A stretch of DNA of 64,000 nt from Ornithorhynchus anatinus (taxonomy: Eukaryota > Chordata > Mammalia > Monotremata > Ornithorhynchidae): NCBI RefSeq assembly GCF_004115215.2, contig NC_041736.1:40440275-40504274 (forward strand), read 5' to 3'. Shown here piece after piece: positions 34,507 through 45,650 of the stretch. Made by a program: the position numbers and the translations under genes. The notes under the pieces are model-generated. The model searched no databases and was not told the origin of the DNA. It saw only the letters and a list, made by a program, of their open reading frames with translations. How positions within the stretch are numbered: the stretch's first letter is position 1; each line of letters begins with the position of its first letter.

Positions 34507-34512
34507 TTTATT
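34507..34512 (-). terminator. SLC30A3: SLC30A3 poly(A) signal AATAAA
   Basis: A canonical hexamer on the minus strand about 750 bp beyond the SLC30A3 stop (35260). It lies at the very edge of the L2 fragment, so it might be contributed by the element. Confidence 0.65.
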
Positions 34513-35259
34513 GAATTGGAGCTGTTACAGGATCATCCCTCCACCTAGGATGGACAACAAAAAGCACAGCACCAAGACGGGCCAACACAGCACAGGCCGC
34601 ACAGTTGGACAGACAGAGGCAGACAGAGTGAGAGGGAGAGACAGGCACAGAGAGGCAGTGCACACTTGGGAACCCACCGGTACAGGCAGCGCAGATGCAG
34701 AGACCAAAGCCCCGACAGACAGGCAGACACAGGGACAGACAGAGCACAGCACCACCGCGCAGATGAACCACGGAGGTGCCACGGGGGCCCCGGGGACAGG
34801 CAGTGGAGGGCCGCGGGGGCACTGCCGCCGCCTGCGGGTGGACACATCTCACCCTCGGCCTCCCGGACGGACGGAGAGAAGCCATCACACAGGTGAGCGG
34901 CACGGGAGAGAGCTGAGCCCGGACGCCTGGGCCCAGAAGGGCAGAGTCCAGACTGCCATCTGGCAGTCCTAACCAGTGAGGCGTGTGGACCTGCCCCCTA
35001 TGGCTGGGGGGGGGGGGCGCGGTTCTGCCCGTCGGTGCCACCCGCCGGGGCTGGCGGGCCAAGGGTCGTAAGGCCTGTTAGCCCCAGGTTCGGTCCTCTG
35101 ACGGGGTGGTGCAGGCACTCGAAGGTCGCGGGGGAGGACCGGGATCAGCCCAGACGCAGACGGGAATGGGTCGGACCGGGACCGGGCCGGGTGGCAGTGG
35201 AGGGTGGAACCCGAGGGCACGAGGAGCGAGGAAGGATGGGGAGCCCCGGGGGCTCAGGC

Positions 35260-38200
35260 TTAGAGGGGCTCCTGGCAGTGCGGGCACTGAGCCATGTCAG
35301 GCTGGTAGCGCTCCACCTGGAACGTACAGCTGGCAAAGCCGAATCGGGCATGGAGCCGGGACGAGGCCTCTGCCAGCACCGCCTCAGGGTCCGCCGCCTC
35401 GTCTGGGGGAAGAAAGGACCCGTCACTGCCGTCCTAGTGAGTGGTGCGTGCCGGGGTGGATGCCACATGAGCCGGTTGGACTGAGTCCCCGCCCGACACG
35501 GGGCTCACGGGGTAAGGGAGAGGACCGTGACAGGAGAGACGGAGATGTTCCCCCGGGATTGGGACACAGGGCTCCCTGGTCAAGCCGGCCGGAATTCCAG
35601 GCAAGGCTACTCAAGGATCTCAGCCTGGGGAATGGGATTTGGGGACTGGGATCCCGGGGCCGGGGCCCGGGAACAGGTCCTCAGGGGGAGGTCAGATGCT
35701 CACCTATGGCCAGGTGGGCCGAGGCCACGTGATAGGTGAGGGTCAGGGCCCACAGGTGCAGCTCGTGTGTCGCCCGGACCCCCGGCACGCCCAGCAACGC
35801 GTCCCGCACCGGCTCAAAACCTATGTTGGGGGGCGCACCTGATAATAATCATAATAAGAATAATGCTTGTGGTATTTAAGCGCTTACTGTGTGCTGGGCT
35901 CTGTTTGAAGGGCTGAGGCGAATACGAGAAAATTGGGTCGGGCCCAGTCCCTGTCCCACAGCGGGCTCACGATCTTATTTCCCACTTTACGATGAGGAAA
36001 CCGAGGCAGAGAGAAGTGAAGTGATTTGCCTATGGTCACACAACAGACGGGTGGTAGAGCTGGGACTAGAACTCAGGTCCCTCTGTCTCCCAGGCCCATG
36101 CACTCTAGGCCATATTGCTTGTCCACGCTGCTTCGTATCTGCAACCGGCCCGACTTCCTCATCGGCCTGGTCATCGTCCCCATCTTGTAGCGCCCTCTTC
36201 TCCCCTTTTCTCTCTTGCCCTCCCCACTTCCCTTTGGCAGCAGCCTGGGCTCCCTACCACACTCTCCAGCCCTCCCGCCACCTCCACCCCCAGCCAGTTT
36301 GCGGTCAGAGGGGCCGGCAGGTCGGCTTTCCCAACTTTACTGTCACTTCCCCTGGGAGGAGCTCGGTGGCAGGTCGTGGAGGGGGGGAGCAAATGACCGC
36401 CGGGGCGGGGGCCGGCCCTCTGGTCAACCTCTGGCAGATGAGAGGGGATGAGGGGACTGGGTCGGGGGGTCGGACCGACCTTCCATGAGGACCCGCAGCA
36501 CATCCCGCAGGGTGGGGGCAGTGGAGCCGAGGGCGCAGGCGGAGAACAGGAAGGTGCTGATGGGGTCGGCGGCCTTATACTGCGGCTGGGGGGGGAAGGA
36601 GGAAGATCCAGAAGCCGAGGGGAGCGAGGGCCAGAGACCTGAGTGGAGGCAGGCCCTGGGGTCCCGCCGGAGCAGGGGGCGGATCCTGGGACGCGGGCCC
36701 GGGGGCTGGGGTCAAGCGCGGCGTCCAACCCCCAACCCAGGCTGTACCTTGAAGTAGATGAGGGTGGCAGCAACCAGCACCCCAAAGCTCTGCAGCAGAT
36801 CCCCCAGCACGTGCACAAAGGCAGCCCGGACGCTGGTGTTGCCCAGATGGAGGGGTGCTTCTTGTCCTTCCTCCAAGGGCATGTAACCGGCCCCGCCGGC
36901 CCCGTGGCTATGCGTAGGGGAGGCCTGGTGCAGCACGAAGGCCATTCTGAGGGGAAAGCCAGACCACTCGGCAGGAGGTCACACGCCCCCTCCCCGGCTA
37001 CGCTGTTCTCCCTCCCTCCCTCCCTCCCAGCCCTCCCCGCCTTCTCCGGTCCTGCCCCATACCCTTCGCCCCTAGCCCCACTGCGCCTAGACTCCTCTCC
37101 CTCAAAGAAAAGAACGAAGCGAGGGATGAAGACCCCAACCCCCTCAGCTCTGAGCGCGGCCAACCAGTACAGCTTCCTCCCCTGCCACCCCTTTTTTTCC
37201 CAAGGCTGGCAGCGGAGCGTCTTCTATCCATTCATCCATCTGCTCTGGGTCGGTGGGGACCTCCGACAACCCTTCCCCGGTCAGTCGATCGATCGTTGGT
37301 ATTTACTGAGCACTCGCTCCGTGCAGAGCACCGTACTGAGTGCTTAGGAGAGTACAGCACAACAGAATTAGCAGACACCGCATTTCCTGCCCTTAACGAA
37401 CCAAGGCAGCACTCAGTTCTGCCTCTGCACTTTGAAGGAGTGGGGAGAGGAGAAGAGTTGGGGGGAAGGGAAGGAAGGGAGGAGAGCAGACTATACGTTC
37501 TATATGAGCAGAGAGCGCATCCACCAACTCTACTGTACATTCCCTAGCGCTTAGAACAGTGCTCTGCACACAGTAAGCCCTCAATAAATAGTATTGATTG
37601 GATTGATTGATTGATAGGAGGGGAGGCACTCAGGGACTCCAACAATACAATAGAATATTGTTATACCGAACTCTCCCCAAGGCTTAATACGGTGCTCTGC
37701 GCCAAGTAAGCGCTCAATAAATACGAATGAATGAATGACTCCATGAGGTGGCTACGTACAGGAGGTTGGCACAGACAGCGATGCCCGCGGTGAACAGCAT
37801 GGCCCCCCCTTCGATGTGGTAGTCACTGTGCAGGAGGCGGAGGGAGGCCAGGTAGAGGAGGAAGCCAGTGACCAGCCAGAGGGAAAGCACCGAGGCCAAA
37901 GCGCCCAAGGTCTCTGCGGGCGAAGCGAGGAGCCGGTCAGGGAGATGGCGTAGGACGCCCAGGGCTCCCGGGGGCTCTGCTGAGGAGGGGACGGGGAGGG
38001 GGCGAGGCCCGGAGGGTAGACTCCTTACCTGAGCGGTGCCAACCGAAGGTCATGGTGCGTGTGGCAGGACGGGCAGAGAGCCAGAGGGAGAAGAGACTGC
38101 CTGCCATGCTGCCCACGTCTGCCAGCAGGTGGACCGCGTCCGTCATGATGGCTAAGCTGTGCGCTAAGTACCCGCCTGCAACATCCCACAGCTGGCACCC

Positions 38201-41200
38201 CCTCCTCCCTCAGCTCCCCGCGTTCCCCCTCCGAGACCTGCATGCTTGCCCTGCCTCCCCAAGCGGGCCCCAGCCCCTCCCACCGCCCCTCTTGAGGCTC
38301 TTCCAGGCTGACGGGATGGACGGAGCCCACCTCCCACCCAGGATCCCCCCCACAATCCCCTCTCGCCGACCTCCTGAGCCTTTCCCGGGATGATGGGAAG
38401 ATGCCCGGGGAGGAGACCGAGGGAGAAGAAGGGTTCTCTGGGGAAGAGGAAGTTGTGGAGGGGAATGTGGTGGGAGAGTAGGGGGGGATGGATGGAGGAG
38501 GACAGTGGGAAGCCCCCTCCAGACGGACATACCCACGACCTCCCCGGCCATGAAGAGGCAGCAGACGGCACAGGCGGCTCCAAGCTGCTTCCGGGCCCGC
38601 AGCCGCTCCGCGCTGGGGCCGGCCTGGGGGGCCAAGGCCCCATGGCAGTGCTGAGGCCGAGGCTGCTCCGGGGCCGCCGATTCCGCGGGAAGGGGCTCCG
38701 ACGGCTCTGAGAAGAGACTGAGGCCCGGGACACCTGTCAGCTCCGGGCCTGCTGCCGGGCCTCCTGCCGGGCCTGCTGCCGGGCCTCGTGCCGGGCCTGC
38801 TGGCCCCACATCCCAACAATCCCAACCCGGACCGCTAGATCTCAGACCCAAAGTCTTCCCTCCACAGGAACTCCACTCTAGAAGAAGTTCTGCTTGCCAA
38901 CCTGGTCCAACCCTGGCCCCCGCAGGACTTCTCATCGATCCTACTCCAAAGGACTCACTGAACAGACTCGAGTCCGGTCCCACCTCGACGCTCCCTTTCT
39001 ATAGTTTCCTGCCTCCAATCTTGGTCCCAGTCAAGTCATCCCACCTGATCCCCAGCCCCACAACCGGCTCTTCCCATTTCTTCATCATCATCGTCATCAT
39101 CAATGGTATGTGCTTGCTCTGCGTAGCACTGTACTAAGCGCTTGGGAGAGGACAAAACAATAGTGTTGGCAGATACGTTCCCGGCCCACAACCAGCTTAC
39201 AGTTGAGAAGGGCTGAGGGTTGGGATAGAGAAACAGCATGGTGTAGTGGATAGAGCACAGGCCTGGGAGTCAGAAGATCTTGGGTTCTAATCCTGGCTCT
39301 GCCACGTGTCGGCTGTGTGACCTTGGGCAGGTCACTTCACTGGGCCGCAGTTACCTCATCTGTTAAATGGAGATTGAGACTCTGAGCCTTATGTGGGCCA
39401 GGGACTACGTCCAACCCGATTTGCTTATTTCCCTCCCAGCATTTAGTACAGTGCCTGGCGCATAGTAAAGCACTTAAATGCCATCATTATTATTATTATT
39501 ATTTGGGGGTGAGCAGGGCAAGGGCTGCACCTGGGCATGGCAGACAGACGGCAGTGGCTCATTATTGGGGTGGGCAGAATGTGGGAGGTGGGCCGAAGGG
39601 GAAAGTGAAGGTTAAGCTTCTGCTTTTTGGCTTTAGATTTCACACAAAATCATCTAATCGAGCCCCAGTTCTCAGGCCAAAGAGTATGTCTCCCGTGATG
39701 GAGTTTAGTTTATGTTTTTCGTTAGTTTTTTTAATGGTATTTGTTAGGAATTTACACTGTACTAAACCCTGGGGCAGAGATAAGCTAAACGGGTTGGACA
39801 CAGTCTCTGTCCCACATGGGGCTCACGGCCTTAATCCCCATTTTACAGATGAAGTAACTGAGGCCCAGAGAAATGAAGTGACGTCCAAGGTCACACAGCA
39901 GAAGAGTGGCGGAGCCGGGATTAGAACCCAGGTCCTTCTGACTCCCAGGCCCGTGTTCTATCCACTAGGCAACACTGTTTCTCTTCCAGAGTAAGCATCT
40001 AGGGCAGGTCCACCCAGTCAGGGAGCAGAGGAGCTGTGGCCTGCACGGTTCCCCCCCAGCTCTCGCCCTTTCCATCAGAGAGAACCGGGGACTTCACAGA
40101 ATCCAGGTTTTGGCAGTGGGTGAGCTCCAGGAAGATTTAGATCTACGGGAGGGTTGGGGGTTGGTGTGGGTGTAAGAGGGGGCGGCGGGAGGGGGGATTA
40201 ATCAAATTCCTCACGCTATATCTAGCCCCAGAGAGCTCCCTGAAAGAGGGCTGAAAATAAGGACAGAATGAAGCTGGGCAGGAAGAAGCAGGAGTGGGAA
40301 GGGGACCTAGGAGGGATCAAAGAATTCCTGGTAATTCTCCTGGCCTTCAGGAGAATCTTTGGTACTCCATAGACCCTAGAGAGCATATCGCTTTCTCTCT
40401 GTCTCTCTCTTTCTCTTTCTCTTTCTCTCTCTCTCTCACCCCCCCCCCCACCCCCCCACACAAACACACATGCCCATACGCACCACCCATACAAACAAAT
40501 AGGAGACACACTCACACCCCCTCCCTCCAGTCGAAAACTACCCCCAAAGAGAGACCCAGAGACAAAGAGGGAAGGGGAGGGAGAGGAAAGAAGAGGTCAA
40601 AAAGAGAGAGGTGATTCGGGCAGAGGCAGCGGGAGGCAGGGCAGAGGTGGAGATTGAGGCCGAGGTGGAGGTATAGGAAGGGGCAGAGGGAAAGGCGGGG
40701 ACAGAGGCAGAGATTGAGGCAGGGGCAGAGGGAGGCAGGGGCAGAGGGAAGCAGGGGCAGAGGGGGAGGCAGAGGCGGAGGTTGAGAGGGGGCAGAGGGT
40801 GGCAGAGGGAGTCCGCAGGGTCGGGGCCACGCTCCGTCCCAGCTGAACGGGGCTCGGAGGGGAAGGGGAGCGGGTTGCGGGTTGCCGGGGGTGCTGCGGA
40901 GGAGGACCGGGGGCCGAGGGGCGGGAGAAGGGGCTGGGGCCGCCCCCCGGCCCCCCGCCCGCCGCCCCCGGCCCCGCTGTCCCCGGCGGCTTCGCGCCTC
41001 ATTTCACACCTCGCCGCCCCCGAATCGGCGTCTGTGCGGAGCCGGGAAGGGCCCTCCCCAGCCCGCCCCCGGCCTCCCCCGGCCTCCCCCGGCCTCCCCC
41101 GGCTCCCCGGCCCGCACCTGCTCCCCGCACGCCGCTGTCCTCCCCCTGCGGCCTGAGCCTGACTTCCACAGCCCGAACCCGCAAAACGTCCCACGGCGGA

Positions 41201-42841
41201 GGGAGCCGGGGACAAGACAGCCGGGAGCCCCGGGAGCCCCGGGAGCCCCGGGACTGGAGCCACTGGGAGCCACTGGGAGCTGGGGAGCCGAGGGCCCGGA
41301 GCTGGAGAGGTCGGGGGGCCGGGGGATGGACAGCCGGGACCCTGACACCGGGAGCCGGGAATCCAGGGTCCGTGCTGAGGGGTCCGGGGGTCCGGGGGTC
41401 CGGGGGGGTCACGACCTCCGGCGGAGGCTCACACCCAGGTGGAGGAATGGGGCCGGGGGCGGATGCGGGGGTCTCGGGGCTGGGGGACCCCAGGGCCTGG
41501 CACACAGCCAGGGCTTAACACGTATCACGACTCTTAGCATCATCATTATCGTTATTATTATTATTATTATTGTTATCGGAGCTCTGGGGATTCAGACATA
41601 TCGGACCAGGGGCCCGAGCCGCCGGGGGATGAGGGATGTGGGAAGGAGGCGGGAGGCGGGAAAGATGCGGGACGGGCGGAGGCCGCGGGATGGAGGGAGA
41701 AGATGTGGGGAGGACGTGGATTTTAGGGAGAAGATGAGGGTGGTGGGGAGGCCGTGGGTTGTAGGGAGAAGATGCGGGTGTTGGAGAGGCCGCGGGATGA
41801 GGGAGAAGATGTGGGGAGGCCGTGGATTGTAGAGAGAAGATGCGGGTATTGGGGAGGCCTTGGGATATAAGGAAGATGCGGGTGTTGGGGAGGCCGTGGA
41901 TTGTAGGGAGAAGCTGCGGGTATCGGGGAGGCCGTGGGTTGTAGGGAGATGTGGGTGTTGGGGAGGCCGTGGCTCGTAGGGAGAAGATGCGGATGTTGGG
42001 GAGGCCGCGGGATGTAGGGAAGATGCGGATGTTGGGGAGGCCGCGGGATGTGGGGAAGATGCCGGTGTTGGGCGGGCCATGAGATGTGGGGAAGATGCAG
42101 GTGTTGGGGAGGCCGTGGCTTGTAGGGAAAAGATGCGGGTGTTGGAGAGGCCGTGGGCTGTAGGGAGGAGATGCGGTTGTTGGGGAGGCCGTGGGTTGTA
42201 GGGAGGAGATGTGGGTGATGGGGAGGCCGTGGGTTGTAGGGAGGAGGTGCTGGTGTTGGGGAGGCCGGCGGCTGAGGACGCGGGTTTCCCAGGCGGGAAG
42301 CCTGGGAGCGTGTGCCAGTTGTGAAGGGGCGCCCACCGCAGGGGTCCGCCCCATCCCCTCCCCTCCTCCATCCGGACAATCTTGGGGAGCGGGGAGCGGC
42401 CCGCAGCGGGGTGCGGAGCCAGGAGAGCCCGGCTGCCCGGCTTGCTTCCCCGCCGTCTCTGCGGCAGGGGCGGCCCTGACCTCCTCCCGGGGAGCCCAGG
42501 AATGGGGAGGGGGTCCGAGCCCGGGGTGACCGGGGCAGGGGGCAGGGGGCAGGGGGCAGGGGGCTGGGGGCTGGGGGACACTCACAGAGGGAGAGAGGGA
42601 GGGAGGCAGAGGGCAGACAGAGGATGGGCAGCGGCTGGAGTCCGGGGCAGGAACCGGGGGACCGGGGAGGACAGGGACAGGGGGGCGAGGGTCCGGGGGT
42701 CCGGGGGTCCGGGGGTCCGGGGGTCGGGAGAGGGGCCTGTCCCGGCTCTCACCTCTGGAGTCGGAGGCTGCAGAGCGGTCCGGCGGGCCGGGGGGGGACG
42801 AGGCGGGCGGTCTCGGAGCTGGGGGCGGTGGGGTCCGCCAT
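35260..42841 (-). CDS. SLC30A3: SLC30A3 (ZnT3), synaptic-vesicle zinc transporter (complete, 8 coding exons, 385 aa)
   Basis: Cation-diffusion-facilitator that loads zinc into glutamatergic synaptic vesicles, probably as a proton antiporter. Exons (minus strand): 42753-42841, 38533-38717, 38029-38175, 37760-37913, 36748-36946, 36480-36585, 35704-35838, 35260-35402; total 1,158 bp in phase. The start gives [17 protein letters not shown]. Transmembrane zinc-site motifs are intact: HLLAD in TM2 (exon 3) and HVLGD in TM5 (exon 5). The cytosolic His loop is short ([10 protein letters not shown]). The C-terminal domain ends QCPHCQEPL. Human has 388 aa. The position of human Tyr357, part of the reported dityrosine dimer contact, is His here (RLHARF); Tyr372 is kept (VERYQPDM). 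It converges with GTF3C2. Confidence 0.96.
35842..36125 (-). mobile_element. Mon-1-type SINE in SLC30A3 intron 6, sense to the gene
   Basis: Nearly full-length SINE oriented like SLC30A3. Its ATT-rich 3' tail ends at 35842, immediately before the CAG of the exon 7 acceptor (exon starts at 35838). Confidence 0.85.
37273..37738. mobile_element. Three L2 tail fragments in SLC30A3 intron 4
   Basis: Antisense at about 37273-37400, then sense at about 37505-37615 and 37640-37738. The sense copies end in CAATAAATAGTATTGATTGG and CAATAAATACGAATGAATGA. The last stops about 20 bp from the exon 4 donor at 37759. Confidence 0.8.
39083..39505. mobile_element. L2 tail (antisense) followed by Mon-1-type SINE (sense), SLC30A3 intron 1
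   Basis: The L2 tail spans about 39083-39205. The SINE (39232-39505) starts with AGCATGGTGTAGTGGATAGA, a tRNA-like head variant, and ends in ATTATTATTATTATT. Confidence 0.85.
39722..39982 (-). mobile_element. Mon-1-type SINE, antisense on +
   Basis: TTTTTTAATGGTATTTGTTA tail side, CCATTTTACAGATGAAGTAA body, and head side near 39980 with CTATCCACTAGGC. It lies in sense to SLC30A3 in intron 1. Confidence 0.85.
40393..40810. repeat. Low-complexity CT tract and GGCAGA-rich tract (SLC30A3 intron 1)
   Basis: A pyrimidine run of CTCT/TTCT units (40393-40437) is followed by C and AC runs. From about 40600 to 40810 a degenerate GGCAGAGG(G/C)A repeat follows. Confidence 0.7.
41497..41578 (+). mobile_element. 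Mon-1-type SINE tail fragment
   Basis: Only the last about 80 bp of a sense SINE (GGGCTTAACACGTATCACGA, then ATTATTATTATTATTATTG). It stands just before the minisatellite. Confidence 0.65.
41655..42280. repeat. 17-copy minisatellite, unit about 31-39 bp, SLC30A3 intron 1
   Basis: Units follow the pattern GGGAGAAGATGCGGGTGTTG then GGGAGGCCGTGGGTTGTA, with many single-base variants and some shortened copies. I count 17 units by eye. It begins about 475 bp downstream of SLC30A3 exon 1 and is responsible for the long minus-strand open frame here. Confidence 0.9.
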
Positions 42842-43130
42842 CCCGGGGGGTCAGCGGAGGGTCCGGGGTCGGGAGGGGCTCGGGGCAGGGCTCCCCGGCT
42901 GACCGGCCTGGGCGCGGGGAGCCCCGGAGAGCCGAGCCGTCCGCGGCGGCGGGCCGGACTGCAGAGCCCCCGGCCTCCGGAGCCCGCCCCCGGCCCCCTC
43001 CCCACGGGGTGGGGGGTCCGATCTCGCCCCGCCCCCACAAACACAGCGCTCCGCCCAGAAGACCGCGGTCACCCGGCCCCCCACAGCCCCTGGGATCCCC
43101 CCGGACGGACCCTAGGGGTGGACGGCCCGG
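42842..43130 (-). promoter_or_regulatory. SLC30A3: SLC30A3 CpG-rich 5' flank
   Basis: CG-rich DNA directly upstream of the SLC30A3 start codon. No TATA box is seen and the transcription start cannot be fixed. Flanking G-runs inside intron 1 (42530-42575 and 42690-42730) repeat GGGGGCA and GTCCGGG units. Confidence 0.5.
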
Positions 43131-43394
43131 CTGAGGGCCCGGCTGGTCCCTGGAGAGACGATTAGACCCCCCCCCCCAAAAAAAAGAACCCCCACACAGA
43201 CACACGCACAGAGCCCAGTCCTGGACTTAACAATAAATGGGGGAAAGCAGTGGGCGCAGACACAGAAACAGCAGGAAAGTAGAAGCACAGAAAGAGATCT
43301 AAGAACATAAGGGACAGAAATAGATTAAAAAAACAAAAAAAAACCCAACCAGGCCTGGCACAGAGCGGGGCTATATCTGTACCCGACTGAACTC

Positions 43395-43870
43395 GTCGGA
43401 GAAGGTAGAGGGAGGGTTAATCGGGGAAAGTTTCATGGAGGAGGAGGTGGGCTTCTAAAGGTAGTTGAAAGGAGATTCGGGGTCGGGCCCTGCCCTAGGG
43501 GGTCCCTAAAACTCTTGGGTTTCCATAGAGATTTGAGCTCAGGCGGTTGTCATCACTCTCCTCTCCCTTTTTTCCCTCTTTTCCCTCCATCTCTTCTTCT
43601 TCCTCTCCTCCTCTTCTTTTCCCTCTCTTCCTCCTCCTCGTCGTCCCATTCATCATCAGCAGTACGGACGGACCCCGTCTGCAAGGTGCGCAGCCCTGCC
43701 CTAAACCCCTGGGGAACCTACCCGGATCGAATAAGAAAGGATCCCTGCCTTCGAGGAGTTTACAACCTCGTGGGGGAAAGGGGGAAATATAAACGGTCCA
43801 ATATCGAAGCGTCGAAAGAGAGCGAGAGAGGAGGTGAATAATAATCCCCAGTGGATCAATAAACGTCTTA
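43395..43870 (-). mobile_element. L2 fragments, antisense
   Basis: Two pieces of internal and terminal L2. One has GGTTAATCGGGGAAAGTTTC near 43418. The other (about 43660-43850) has GGATCCCTGCCTTCGAGGAG. Between them lies CT-rich filler (43555-43650). Confidence 0.55.
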
Positions 43871-43873
43871 ATC

Positions 43874-44142
43874 AGAGAAGCAGCGTGGCTCAGTGGCCAG
43901 AGCCCGGGCTTGGGAGTCAGAGGTCGTGGGTTCTAATCCCGGTTCGCCACTTGACTGTGTGACTTTGGGCAAGTCACTTCTCTGTGCCTCAGTGACCTCA
44001 TCTGTAAAATGGGGATGAAGACTGTGAGCCCCACGTGGGACAACCTGATTCCCTTGTATCTGCCCTAGTGCTTAGAAAAGTGCTTGGCACATGGTAAGCG
44101 CTTACCAAATACCATTATTATCAATATTATTATTATTATTAA
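43874..44142 (+). mobile_element. Full-length Mon-1-type SINE, sense
   Basis: Complete from GAGAAGCAGCGTGGCTCAGT to an ATTATTATTATTATT tail, close to consensus. The A-box-like TGGCTCAGTGG and B-box-like GGGTTCTAATCC are intact. Confidence 0.9.
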
Positions 44143-44279
44143 GTGATGAGGACGGAGGAATCGTGACGGAGCTGGCCCGGCCGCAGAGGTGGGGTCGAGG
44201 GGCGTTGATGGGGAAACCTTTCTGGAAGGGCTTTGAAGAAAGCAAGGGAATTTGGTTCGGGGAAATCGAAATCTCCTAA

Positions 44280-44640
44280 ACGGTACGGTCGTTGTGGGCA
44301 GGGAGCTTACCCTGTCGTACTCTCCCAAGCGCTTAGTACAGTGCACCGCACACAGAAAACGTTCACTAAATACCACCGATTGATTGATTGGAGGGATGCC
44401 AACTCGCTGTGGACGGGCAAAGTATTTACCAACTCTGTCATACCGTACTGTCCTCAGCGCTCGGTCCAGTGCACTGCACATGGTAAGCGCTCAATAAATC
44501 CCACCGATAGATCGATTGATTGGAGTGATGCCAACTCGTTTGGGGCAGGGAACGTGTCTACCAACTCTGCCGTATTGGACTCTCCCAAGCGCTTAGTCTG
44601 CGCACAGTAAGCGCTCAATAAATACCACTGATGGATTGGG
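44280..44640 (+). repeat. Three tandem L2 tails
   Basis: Three copies of about 120 bp (44280-44393, 44394-44519, 44520-44638). Each runs from GTGGGCAGGGA-like to CAATAAATACCACTGAT-like, joined by GATTGATTGGAGGGATGCC-type links. The repeating joins suggest segmental tandem duplication of one L2 end rather than three independent insertions. Confidence 0.75.
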
Positions 44641-44869
44641 GTGATGCCGGGGGATGGGGGTGGAGGCTCAGAAGGTCGGGATCTGGGTTCGAGGGTCACC
44701 TTGGGGGGGAGAGGGGGTGTCCCGCCGACTTCTCCCCCGGCCCCAAGCCCGGACAAAGCTTTGGGGAGTGGGTCCGGGGTCCGACAGACAGACTGGCTCC
44801 GCGGGGGCCGCGTTAACCTGGGGGACGGCGAAGAGTCATCCAGTAGTGTTGTGCAAAACAATGGGTCGT

Positions 44870-45650
44870 GGGAGGTCGGAGGGTGGGGGTGAATGGGATG
44901 CAAGGAGGGACGGGGAGGTGGGCGCTCAATAAAACGGAGAACGAGGGAAAGGGAGGAGGAAAATGGGGGGAGGAGGCAGGGGAGAAAGAGGAGGAGGGGG
45001 AGGAAGGGGGAAAGAGGAGGGGGAGGAAGAGGGGAAGAGGAGGAAGAGGAGGAGGGGGCAGGAAAGAAAGAGGAGAGGGAGGAAGAGGGGAGAGGAGGGG
45101 GAGGAAGAGGGAAGGAAGGGGAAGAGGAGGAGGAAGAGGAGGAGGGGGCAGGAGAGAAAGAGGAGGGGTAAGAAGAGGGGAGGAAGGGGGAGAGGAGGAG
45201 GGGGCAAGGAAGAAAGAGGAGGGAAAGGAAGAGGGGAAGAGGAGGAGGAGGCAGGGGGGTAAAGGAGGGGGAGGAAGAGATGAAGGGGAGGAAAAGGAGG
45301 AAGAGGAGAAGGAGGCAGGGGAGAAAGAGGAGGGGGAGGAAGAGATGAAGGGGAGGAAAAAGGGAGAAGAGGAAGAGGAGGCAGGGGAGAAAGAGGAGGG
45401 GGAGGAAGAGGAAGGGGGAAAGAGGAGGACAGGCAGGGGAGAAATAAGAGCTCGAGGACGCGGGAGGAGGAAGGATGATAGGAGGAGGGAGGAAGAAGAG
45501 GAAGGAGAATAGGGAAAGAAGGAAGGATGGAGAGGTGGGGAGGAGAGGAAGGAGGAGAAAAAATACGACGGGGAGGTGGAGGAGGGAAAAAAAGGAAGTG
45601 GAGGGGGAAGAAGAACGGAGAAAGGGGGAAAAGAAAGCAGGAACTCCGGA
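44870..45650. repeat. Polypurine tract (GGAGGAAGA-rich), about 780 bp
   Basis: Almost purely A and G on the plus strand, with units such as GGAGGAGGGGGAGGAAGAG. It yields spurious Glu/Gly/Arg open frames on plus and Pro/Ser frames on minus. Confidence 0.9.

Noticed and set aside
41655-42280. CRISPR-like regular repeats
   Set aside because: Units are contiguous with no unique spacers, in a vertebrate genome; an ordinary minisatellite.
41515-43044. 509-codon minus-strand frame
   Set aside because: Translation of the 17-unit minisatellite and flanking GC-rich DNA; the real coding part is SLC30A3 exon 1, in its own frame.
43874-43950. tRNA-like sequences (A-box and B-box motifs), also at 23509, 49640 and elsewhere
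   Set aside because: They are the heads of SINEs and do not fold into complete tRNAs as far as can be seen by eye.
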